5,870 nucleotides of DNA, from contig CAZLFD010000063.1 of NCBI GenBank assembly GCA_964558715.1, positions 1 to 5,870 on the forward strand, in the 5' to 3' direction. The position numbers and the translations under genes were made by a program. Positions within the stretch are counted from its first letter, which is position 1, and every line of letters starts with the position of its first letter. Shown here piece after piece: positions 1-5,821 of this stretch. This DNA is from JBGSOV01 sp964558715. Lineage in GTDB: Bacteria; Patescibacteriota; Gracilibacteria; CAIRYL01; GCA-016699755. The notes beneath the pieces were generated by a model that was given only the letters and a program-made list of their open reading frames with translations, was not told where the DNA came from and made no database searches.

Positions 1-2
1 AT

Positions 3-26
3 CTCTTGGAGAACTGGGCCGACTAA
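3..26 (+). CDS. Possible 3' end of an upstream gene (partial, 7 codons)
   Basis: Frame 3 reads LLENWAD followed by TAA. It would be the C-terminus of a plus-strand gene that enters the window from the left and converges on the minus-strand gene ending at 67. The other two plus frames stay open longer, one to a TAA at about 51 and one into the next gene, so the choice rests only on the tight tail-to-tail packing seen elsewhere in the window. Seven codons cannot identify a product. Confidence 0.2.
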   Translation, partial: LLENWAD

Positions 27-66
27 AAACCACCCCACTTTTTTCCATTAACCCCAAATTGCTAAC

Positions 67-777
67 CTACTTTCCGCCCAAAATCGCTTGCAGTGTCTCA
101 GCATCTTGAGGAGCAGCAAATATCGATTGCAGATGGCCTTTTGTTTTATTGAGCTCGGTTACCAGTTCTGTTTCTGCGGTTTGCGCTGATGTAAGCAGAT
201 GAGCATCGAACTCGCGCGGATGCGCATGTACTTCGCTTACCGCTTTGCTGCGAGCGGCTTCGGCAGCCTTCTTTTTGCTAGAGAATTCTTGTTCGGCCAT
301 TTTTTTGGCTTGTGCCAATTCTTTCTGCTGTGCTTTAAATTCCGCTTTTTTTGCTTTGTAGCTGCGCTCTAATTCTTTTAGGGCATTCCCGGTTTCGGTT
401 TCGGCTTGTGCCAGTTCACTCATTTTTTGTTGTTTTTGGTTCGATAAACTTTCGGTAAAGGCTGTAAATTCTTTATCTATCTGCGCTTGCTGATTGGCGA
501 TATTCGCCTTTACTTGCGGGGTAGTTGCTTCGATCTGTTCGCCGATTTCACGCAGTGTTTTTGCACTTTCACGCAATGCCTCTACCGCCTCTAAAAAACC
601 AGCCTTTTCAGTCTCACTGATTTCTTGCGGAAGCCTACCGCTGTTTATCGCAATATCGGTCGCCTGTAAGATATGTGCGGCGTGTTTGTACGTGTTCCCT
701 AAACCCTGCAGCGTTGCCTGCAATGCCGCTACGGCATCGGTAGATGGAGTAGCCGGGGAAGAAGGGTTTGAAGGCAT
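67..777 (-). CDS. Coiled-coil protein of unknown function (236 aa)
   Basis: I do not recognise this protein. It starts with a Pro/Ser/Thr-rich leader (residues 1-13), followed by a helical region (about 14-90). A long, highly charged Ala/Glu/Lys/Gln-rich segment (about 90-185) should form an extended coiled coil. A short break around HAHPREF (184-190) leads to a final helical tail ending AILGGK. It has no signal peptide, membrane segment, cysteine or tryptophan, so it is probably a cytoplasmic structural or scaffold-like protein. The ATG at 777 is preceded by the purine-rich stretch AAGAAAGAAAA, a weak ribosome site. It is the last gene of a minus-strand cluster, 39 nt after the acidic 531-aa gene, and probably co-transcribed with it. 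Long coiled coils attract spurious similarity to myosin- or SMC-like proteins, so a function should not be taken from such hits. The reading frame is well supported; the role is unknown. Confidence 0.8.
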   Translation of the reverse strand: MPSNPSSPATPSTDAVAALQATLQGLGNTYKHAAHILQATDIAINSGRLPQEISETEKAGFLEAVEALRESAKTLREIGEQIEATTPQVKANIANQQAQIDKEFTAFTESLSNQKQQKMSELAQAETETGNALKELERSYKAKKAEFKAQQKELAQAKKMAEQEFSSKKKAAEAARSKAVSEVHAHPREFDAHLLTSAQTAETELVTELNKTKGHLQSIFAAPQDAETLQAILGGK

Positions 778-816
778 TTTCTTTCTTATTATGTTAGCGT
801 GGTCAGTCTTTCTCCA

Positions 817-2412
817 TCAAGTATCTTCCGTATCCTCTATTATCTCTTCGAGAATTTCGCTGACTCTGTTGATTACAGCGGCCTCTGTTAAGTTATTTTC
901 TTGGATATTATTATTAGTCAATGTCCATGTTTCACCCTCCATATTCTTATGGATTACCATTTTGATAGCTCTTTGCTCTATGGTTATTCCATTACTCGCA
1001 GTGACATTGATTTCAACATTTTCATCATCAATGCCGAGTTTTTTTCTTATGATGATGCGCCCAAATCCTTCATGGAATTCAGCTGCTGTAGATGTCACTT
1101 CATCGACGGCTTCATCGCTGAGCGTATCCATTATATCTTCTCTAAACGATTCTTCATTATCAGTTGTTTCATGTGCTGCTTGAATGAGTTCTTCCAATGA
1201 AGTTTGGGTGACATATTCATTGAGAGAAATTCTTTCTGCCTCCGATTCTTCGGGCTGGTTCTCAAGGTCATTCAGGTAGCGTGCTTCTGCCTGAGTGATG
1301 TCTGCATATGACCATCTTGTTGGCGGAGTAAGAGGCTCTGTTGCTGTCCCACCTTCTGCTGTCTGGTAATATGGTGCGACAATGCGGTCTAAGTATTCGG
1401 CAAAATCTCGTGGCTTCTCATGATTGTCGACCGTTGTCACTTCTCCATTAGCACCCGCTATTTCAACTTTATCGGGAATAGCTTCCCAGTTTTTTGCCAG
1501 TGAGATGATTTCTTCGTCCGAGAGTTCCCAGCTCGCTTCGTAATTGTCGAAGACTTGCGGTATCACGTTTTCGCGGTAGTCTTTCGCCACATACGGGTAG
1601 CGCAGATCGTCTAAAGAGGAAAGATCAAGGTTCGGAAAAGCATTTTGTATGCCGTCAACGATCATCTTTATGAGCGAAGCGATCATGCCGGCACCTACAC
1701 CCGCTGCCTCCAGTTTTTCTGCCAACCCAGAACCAATTTCTTGCAGTTTCCCTTCGCCTGCATATGGCTCTATTTCATCGACCAACGCTTCGTTGTCGGC
1801 GGCAAGTTCGGTGAGAATTACCAACATTTCACGCTTCAATTCTTCGTCATTCCCATCGACCCTTTCCAGTCGCAGCTTGACTTCTGCCATTGCACTTGTG
1901 CGTGCCGCTGTCTGTTGGTATGCCTGCAGGATAAGCGGTTCTTGGGCCAAATTATTGACGAATTCATCAACAGTCACTGTACCTGCCTGAGTGGTTTCGA
2001 TTCTGCGCACCAGCGGCCCGAAAGCACGATGTACCAGCGATGACTCACCTGCTGCTTCCGCAACTGCCACTCTCTCTCCTTCCAATCCATCGATAAATTC
2101 TTTCATCAGTTCTTTTGCACGTTGTATTTCATCAGACTCAAGCTGATCGATGAGGAGGGTTTCGATTTCGGTCAATTCTTCTGTCGTTAGATCAAAGTCC
2201 TCAAGTTTGCCCTCAATTACATCCCATCGCTCCTCAATAAGGTCATGTTCAGCAGCCTCATCAACAGTTTCGAGAAAATCCTGCTTTAACGAATCCAACT
2301 CTTCACGGGTTTGTTCATTGCTTTCGCGAGCTATTTCGCCTCCTCTTGTTGCGGCGTCAGCTACTTCCTCTGGTACAGATGGTTGCGCCTCCGGTGTGTC
2401 TGGATTACTCAT
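817..2412 (-). CDS. Large acidic, cysteine-free protein of unknown function (531 aa)
   Basis: I do not recognise a family. The N-terminus (1-35) is Pro/Glu-rich and probably disordered. Residues 36-120 are strongly acidic and helical, and 125-235 are helical with a better hydrophobic pattern. Residues 236-257 (AAGVGAGMIASLIKMIVDGI) form the most hydrophobic segment, but Lys and Asp inside it suggest a buried or amphipathic helix rather than a membrane span. Residues 268-350 contain several aromatics (RYPYVAKDY, APYYQ). A Pro/Thr linker near 352-366 precedes an acidic helical region (370-445). The C-terminus alternates strand-like stretches (RIIIRKKLG, ENVEINVTAS, AIKMVIHKN, TWTLTNNN) with a final helix, EEIIEDTEDT. 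There is no signal peptide and no cysteine. Its ATG overlaps the stop of the upstream 129-aa gene, so translation is probably coupled. The middle position in the cluster and its size suggest it is the main component, but this is inference. Confidence 0.85.
   Translation of the reverse strand: MSNPDTPEAQPSVPEEVADAATRGGEIARESNEQTREELDSLKQDFLETVDEAAEHDLIEERWDVIEGKLEDFDLTTEELTEIETLLIDQLESDEIQRAKELMKEFIDGLEGERVAVAEAAGESSLVHRAFGPLVRRIETTQAGTVTVDEFVNNLAQEPLILQAYQQTAARTSAMAEVKLRLERVDGNDEELKREMLVILTELAADNEALVDEIEPYAGEGKLQEIGSGLAEKLEAAGVGAGMIASLIKMIVDGIQNAFPNLDLSSLDDLRYPYVAKDYRENVIPQVFDNYEASWELSDEEIISLAKNWEAIPDKVEIAGANGEVTTVDNHEKPRDFAEYLDRIVAPYYQTAEGGTATEPLTPPTRWSYADITQAEARYLNDLENQPEESEAERISLNEYVTQTSLEELIQAAHETTDNEESFREDIMDTLSDEAVDEVTSTAAEFHEGFGRIIIRKKLGIDDENVEINVTASNGITIEQRAIKMVIHKNMEGETWTLTNNNIQENNLTEAAVINRVSEILEEIIEDTEDT
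2409..2412 (-). promoter_or_regulatory. ATGA stop/start overlap (translational coupling)
   Basis: On the minus strand the TGA stop of the 129-aa gene and the ATG of the 531-aa gene share bases in the tetranucleotide ATGA. No clear Shine-Dalgarno sequence precedes this ATG (upstream bases GATTCACACGG). Ribosomes finishing the first gene are therefore the likely source of initiation on the second, which ties the amounts of the two proteins together. Confidence 0.7.
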
Positions 2413-2798
2413 CCGTGTGAATCAAAAAGATAATCTGCTTCTTTGGTAGTGGTTTTTGCCTGCCGCTCTTCTTGAAACTTCTCTACCAACCCGCGGATAA
2501 AAATGATGTCATCCACATTGAGGGGCTCGGTGCCTTTACGGATGCGGATCACCTGTGCGTTAAAATCTTTCACACGATTATATATCCGCTCGCGGTCTTT
2601 TTCATTTGCTACTTGCGCCAAGGGCATCAGGCGTTCTTTCATATCTTCGCTCATCTGCGAATTCTGTATAAACCGGATCAGTGTTGCGCTGTCGTTTATC
2701 ACGTGTTTGGACAAAATTTGTTTTTGTTGTATTGTGTCATTATTCCAAAACTTTCTTGAAAAAGCAAGCCTCTTCAAGAGAAGATGTGGAAGCTGCAT
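2409..2798 (-). CDS. Small helical protein of unknown function (up to 129 aa), first gene of the cluster
   Basis: I do not recognise this protein. It is predicted mostly helical, basic in its N-terminal 30 residues and mixed-charge afterwards. Amphipathic stretches include ATLIRFIQNS (38-47), MKERLMPLAQVANEKDRERI (54-73) and VDDIIFIRGLVEKFQEER (95-112). It has no signal peptide, membrane segment or cysteine. The start is uncertain. The ATG at 2798 lies only 12 nt from the divergent ATG at 2811 and has no ribosome site. Alternatives are a TTG at 2714 (101 aa) and an ATG at 2654 (81 aa). A promoter-like pair at 2739-2767 would favour a shorter protein. Its stop overlaps the start of the 531-aa gene (ATGA), so the two are very probably made together and may be partners. 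It has no long competing plus-strand ORF, and the coupling supports it being real. Confidence 0.7.
   Translation of the reverse strand: MQLPHLLLKRLAFSRKFWNNDTIQQKQILSKHVINDSATLIRFIQNSQMSEDMKERLMPLAQVANEKDRERIYNRVKDFNAQVIRIRKGTEPLNVDDIIFIRGLVEKFQEERQAKTTTKEADYLFDSHG
2739..2767 (-). promoter_or_regulatory. Candidate sigma-70-type promoter for the minus-strand cluster
   Basis: The minus strand carries TTGCTT (2767-2762), a 17-nt spacer and AATAAT (2744-2739). The -10 box matches TATAAT at five of six positions; the -35 box matches only the TTG. Transcription would start near 2732, inside the 129-aa reading frame as called from 2798, which implies a downstream start codon for that protein. A match of this quality can arise by chance in AT-rich DNA. 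Confidence 0.25.
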
Positions 2799-2810
2799 TT
2801 TTACACACGC

Positions 2811-4043
2811 ATGGATTATATTTTGGTCACCCTTGCTCTCACTGCCGTAGGCATCTTGGTTTGGGATAAGTTCATCAGCACGAAGAATACCGTTTCAGAA
2901 GATGAAAAAATCCGCGAACTGGCACGCGAACGTGAATTGTTGTTTGAAGAAAACGCGCGTTTAAAATCTGAACTCGAACAAAAAGGTGAGCGTTTGGGGG
3001 AACTCACGAAAGAAATCGCCAATGAACGCAGTGAAAAAGATAAATTTGCCGGCTCCAATAAAGAACTCATCCTTAAAACGCGTGATGCCGAAGGCGAGCT
3101 ACGAGCCATCCGCACTGAAAACGGTGAATTAAAGAAGAAGTTGGCAGACTTTGAAGCGCAGCGCCTGCAGACGCAAACAGAGCACGAGACCAAACTCAAA
3201 CAGCTTGAACAGGCGCAAAAGAGTTTTGAAGATGAGAAGGTCCGCATCCGGCGAGAAGACGAAGAACGCCAACAACAAGAAATGGAGGAGCTGAACCGTA
3301 TTTGGAACGACCACGAAGCCACCGCGCTTTCGACATTACGCGAGGCCTGCCAAAAACGTGAAATCGGTTTCCGTTTTTATGAGAACACGAATCTACCGAC
3401 AGATTTCGATGGCAGTTTAAAACCGGATTTTCTTGTCGACTTTCTCGACCAGTACATCATCTTCGATGCCAAGAAATCAAAAGACCTCGGCACATATTTA
3501 AACGACCAGGCCAAAAAGACCGCCACCAAGATCAAAGGAAATGAAAAGATATTCTCGACCGTGTTTTTTGTGGTGCCGACGCACGAACTGGTCGGGCTGA
3601 AGAAAACCGTCTTTATCGAAAACGGGGTGACGTTTTACGCTATTCCGCCCGAAGCGGTAGAACCGCTGCTTGCCAACTTTAAAAAGGTCACCGAGTTCGA
3701 GAGCATCTCAGAATTTGACCCGAAAGACCGCGAACTGATCATCAATCTTATTGCCAATTACGACCGCCACATCAGCTTCCAGAACGCAGCAAACATCCTC
3801 TTTGCCAAAGAATCACTCGACCTGATGAACAGCAAAGAGCAGCTGAAGGCCGAGATGCTCGACGAAATCGAAATCAAAAAGCAGACCATGTGCCCCATCC
3901 GCCTAAAAAACAGCGACCTCGCGCGCATCTCGAAAAATATCGATGAGCAAGACCGCGAGATCCGCCATCTGGTTTCGCCAAAAGCAACGGTAAAAGCCGA
4001 AGATGTCGATAATGCGCAACAGCTATTCGATAGCGTGCAATAG
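2811..4043 (+). CDS. rmuC: RmuC-like protein: membrane-anchored coiled coil with PD-(D/E)XK nuclease domain (410 aa)
   Basis: RmuC-family proteins are linked to DNA recombination and to limiting inverted-repeat rearrangement. They combine an N-terminal membrane anchor, a coiled coil and a nuclease-fold domain, and that order is seen here. Residues 3-18 (YILVTLALTAVGILVW) form a membrane helix, about 30-165 a charged coiled coil, and about 170-290 the nuclease core. The core has KPDFLVDF (204-211) and a strand ending in DAK (219-221), so D206, D219 and K221 fit the PD-(D/E)XK active site. The later strand STVFFVVPTHE and segment GVTFYAIPPEAVEPLLANF match the RmuC pattern 'FIP...LVSPTTLL.AL'. 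A helical tail follows (about 305-410). I chose ATG 2811 because MDYILV begins directly at the anchor; ATG 2784 (419 aa) is possible but would overlap the divergent gene by 15 nt. Neither start has a good ribosome site. The nuclease domain is shorter and more divergent than in E. coli RmuC, so activity is inferred. The stop abuts the next gene's stop. Confidence 0.85.
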   Translation: MDYILVTLALTAVGILVWDKFISTKNTVSEDEKIRELARERELLFEENARLKSELEQKGERLGELTKEIANERSEKDKFAGSNKELILKTRDAEGELRAIRTENGELKKKLADFEAQRLQTQTEHETKLKQLEQAQKSFEDEKVRIRREDEERQQQEMEELNRIWNDHEATALSTLREACQKREIGFRFYENTNLPTDFDGSLKPDFLVDFLDQYIIFDAKKSKDLGTYLNDQAKKTATKIKGNEKIFSTVFFVVPTHELVGLKKTVFIENGVTFYAIPPEAVEPLLANFKKVTEFESISEFDPKDRELIINLIANYDRHISFQNAANILFAKESLDLMNSKEQLKAEMLDEIEIKKQTMCPIRLKNSDLARISKNIDEQDREIRHLVSPKATVKAEDVDNAQQLFDSVQ

Positions 4044-4703
4044 TCACCTCGGCAACATTTCTTGACCTTGTTGCTTGCGGATTGTCATGCCGACTGCATT
4101 GTCAGCATCCTTTTTTGTATGATCCATCACTTCCGCAGGAGTTTTTTCGGAGTACTCTTCTGTGCTTTGGGGTTGCGAAGGAGGGTCATCTGTATCACGC
4201 GGTAGTTCTTGAAAACTCTCTTTCGCCGCTTTGAATATCTCTTTGGGATTTTTGAGTCTTGGGTTTGCATTGTTGTTTTTCACATCCTTGGGATTAGTAA
4301 TCAGTTTTTGTTCCGCCCTCCAAGACAATTCCCGCAGATGTTTTATTACCATTATAAGAATAATAGCTAGTATCGGCAAAAAGAGGAGAATCATTCCCAC
4401 GAGCCAATATTGATACAGATTGAAAACCGCTTCGGTAGGCGATGGCAATTCATCGTCGGCAGCATTAAAGGCACTCGTTTCATCTTCTTCATCGCCTTCG
4501 ATCTCTTCAAACACACCCGTACCATTGTCTAGTTCTGCCTCTGCTGCCTCTTCGAAAATGCTTGCCTCAGTATCGCTGGCATCTGTGCCAAAATCGATGC
4601 CTGAACCATCACTTGTTTCTGGCATATTCAGGCCATCTTGCGCCCATGTAGGCAGCGAAGATTGAACGAGCATTATGCCGATAAGAGTCAGAACTGTTCG
4701 CAT
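4044..4703 (-). CDS. Type I single-pass membrane protein with signal peptide and acidic ectodomain (219 aa), function unknown
   Basis: I do not recognise a family, but the topology is clear. Residues 1-21 (MRTVLTLIGIMLVQSSLPTW plus A) are a signal peptide with a likely cleavage at TWA|QD. Residues 22-98 form a low-complexity outer segment very rich in Asp/Glu, with two similar blocks, SIFEEAAEAE (48-57) and GVFEEIEGDE (63-72). Residues 99-120 (YWLVGMILLFLPILAIILIM and onward) are a membrane helix, followed by basic KHLRELSWR, so the C-terminal tail of about 98 residues should be cytoplasmic. That tail is Lys/Asn/Pro-rich and probably flexible. The protein has no cysteine. ATG 4703 is preferred over an upstream in-frame TTG at 4754 because it starts directly at the signal peptide. 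No ribosome site is evident. The gene is single, converging with the RmuC-like gene with no intervening base and diverging from the antiporter. A link to cation transport next door is conceivable from the acidic ectodomain but unsupported. Confidence 0.8.
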   Translation of the reverse strand: MRTVLTLIGIMLVQSSLPTWAQDGLNMPETSDGSGIDFGTDASDTEASIFEEAAEAELDNGTGVFEEIEGDEEDETSAFNAADDELPSPTEAVFNLYQYWLVGMILLFLPILAIILIMVIKHLRELSWRAEQKLITNPKDVKNNNANPRLKNPKEIFKAAKESFQELPRDTDDPPSQPQSTEEYSEKTPAEVMDHTKKDADNAVGMTIRKQQGQEMLPR

Positions 4704-4785
4704 GTTGATGACACAATTCAGAAACAGACTCGATTTTTCGGGAAACCTTTGCAAGAATAATCGCCGCTTGTTGCCTCTTTTTTTT
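4704..4785. promoter_or_regulatory. Divergent intergenic region (82 bp) between the acidic membrane protein and the antiporter
   Basis: This is the longest non-coding stretch between complete genes and must hold the signals for both divergent genes. On the plus strand AATAAT at 4756-4761 could be a -10 box for the antiporter, but the corresponding -35 region is poor. Eight T residues (4778-4785) directly precede the antiporter ATG, so there is no Shine-Dalgarno sequence there. On the minus strand no convincing promoter or ribosome site is seen. A weak inverted repeat (CAAG at 4752-4755 and CTTG at 4767-4770) is too short to interpret. Confidence 0.4.
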
Positions 4786-5820
4786 ATGGACGCTCTCGTT
4801 ACTCATCCGTTTACCGCTCTTGTTATTTTGCTCGTGGGGTTTTATATCCTCATGAAGGGTGCCGATTCGCTCGTTGTCGGTGCGAGTTCTACGGCGAACC
4901 GGCTCGGAATTTCTCCGCTTGTCGTCGGCTTGACGGTGGTAGCATTTGGCACATCGGCACCTGAGCTTTTCGTGAATATCGTCTCTTCCATCAAGGGTAC
5001 GACCGGAATAACGCTTGGTAATGTGATCGGCTCTAACCTTGCGAATGTTCTTTTGGGAATCGGTATTATCGCTATTCTGCGGCGGGTCGATGTAAAGCGT
5101 AATACCGCCTGGCGCGAGATCCCGTTTCTTTGCTTGGCGACATTACTCATGTGGACAGTAGCGAGCGACTTTTTGATCGACAGTGCAAGCGAATCGCAGA
5201 TCAGCCGGAGCGAAGGCATTATGCTCTTTGCGCTCTTTATCATCTTTCTTGTCTACACGTTTGGTATCTCGAAAGTCGATGATAAGCCCGAGGGTGATGA
5301 GATCTTCAAGTTGGCATATTGGAAGGCGAGCTTGTACTTTTTTGGCGGGTTGCTGGGGCTCATCATCGGCGGCCAGTTTGTGGTGGAATCTGCGGTCAGT
5401 ATCGCCCGCAATTTTAGTATGTCTGAAGAGCTGATCGGAATCACTATCATCGCTTTTGGTACGAGCATCCCCGATATCATCACCTCTATCGTCGCCGCGC
5501 ACCGCAACCAAATGGGAATCGCCATCGGCAACCTGATCGGTTCCAACATTTTCAACATCTTGCTCGTACTTTCGGTTTCAGCCATGATCCGGCCGATTCC
5601 GGTTGGATTCGAGATTCAGTTCGATCTGCTCTTTACCCTGGGCGTCTCTGTACTGCTCTTTCTTGTGTTTCAGCTCTATCGCTGGGAGAAGAACGAAAAG
5701 GTCCGCATGCGTGATGTGATTTACCAGTTTGCCAAACAACACCGCATCCACCGGTGGGAAGGGATTTTATTTGTTACCCTCTACATCGGTTATATTGCCT
5801 ACTCCATCATGCGCGGATGA
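4786..5820 (+). CDS. yrbG: CaCA-superfamily calcium/sodium antiporter, YrbG-like (344 aa)
   Basis: This inner-membrane exchanger probably extrudes Ca2+ using the Na+ (or H+) gradient. Both alpha-repeats are intact. Alpha-1 contains GLTVVAFGTSAPE (48-60) and GNVIGSN (78-84); alpha-2 contains GITIIAFGTSIPD (218-230) and GNLIGSN (248-254). E60 and D230 occupy the two central ion-binding positions. Many bacterial homologues have Glu at the second; Asp there is typical of NCKX-type exchangers. About ten membrane segments are visible in two inverted halves, with a central loop (about 162-180, SKVDDKPEGDEIFKLAYWK). The length is normal for the family. The loop before the last helix is long and basic (about 298-323, YRWEKNEKVRMRDVIYQF and onward). 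ATG 4786 is chosen because homologues begin just before the first membrane helix. In-frame TTGs at 4768 and 4771 and an ATG at 4675 are less likely; the last would overlap the divergent gene. The family is certain; the exact ion pair is not. Confidence 0.95.
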   Translation: MDALVTHPFTALVILLVGFYILMKGADSLVVGASSTANRLGISPLVVGLTVVAFGTSAPELFVNIVSSIKGTTGITLGNVIGSNLANVLLGIGIIAILRRVDVKRNTAWREIPFLCLATLLMWTVASDFLIDSASESQISRSEGIMLFALFIIFLVYTFGISKVDDKPEGDEIFKLAYWKASLYFFGGLLGLIIGGQFVVESAVSIARNFSMSEELIGITIIAFGTSIPDIITSIVAAHRNQMGIAIGNLIGSNIFNILLVLSVSAMIRPIPVGFEIQFDLLFTLGVSVLLFLVFQLYRWEKNEKVRMRDVIYQFAKQHRIHRWEGILFVTLYIGYIAYSIMRG

Positions 5821-5821
5821 A

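Noticed and set aside
27..66. Terminator downstream of the minus-strand cluster
   Set aside because: T- and A-runs are present, but no stem of useful length precedes them on either strand.
494..1183. A plus-strand open frame of 229 codons, Ser-rich
   Set aside because: It lies antisense to the 236- and 531-aa genes and crosses their junction. Its Ser/Ile/Val-rich composition is what the complement of Glu/Asp/Lys-rich coding sequence gives, and it has no start context.
2816..3322. A minus-strand open frame of 168 codons, Ser/Arg-rich
   Set aside because: It is the antisense shadow of the coiled-coil part of the RmuC-like gene: long Ser runs mirror Glu/Lys codons on the other strand.
4044..4754. 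Longer form of the acidic membrane protein starting at TTG 4754
   Set aside because: The extra 17 residues precede a textbook signal peptide that begins exactly at ATG 4703; the TTG has no ribosome site.
4751..4774. Inverted repeat between the divergent genes as an operator
   Set aside because: Only four to five bases pair around an 11-nt loop, which is expected by chance.
4675..4785. N-terminal extension of the antiporter from ATG 4675
   Set aside because: The 37 added residues are not membrane-like, would overlap the divergent gene's signal-peptide codons and are not expected in this family.
2409..5820. Alternative genetic code with TGA as Gly or Trp
   Set aside because: Three genes end on TGA at sensible positions (2409, 4044, 5818), no TGA occurs inside the genes, and Trp is encoded by TGG.
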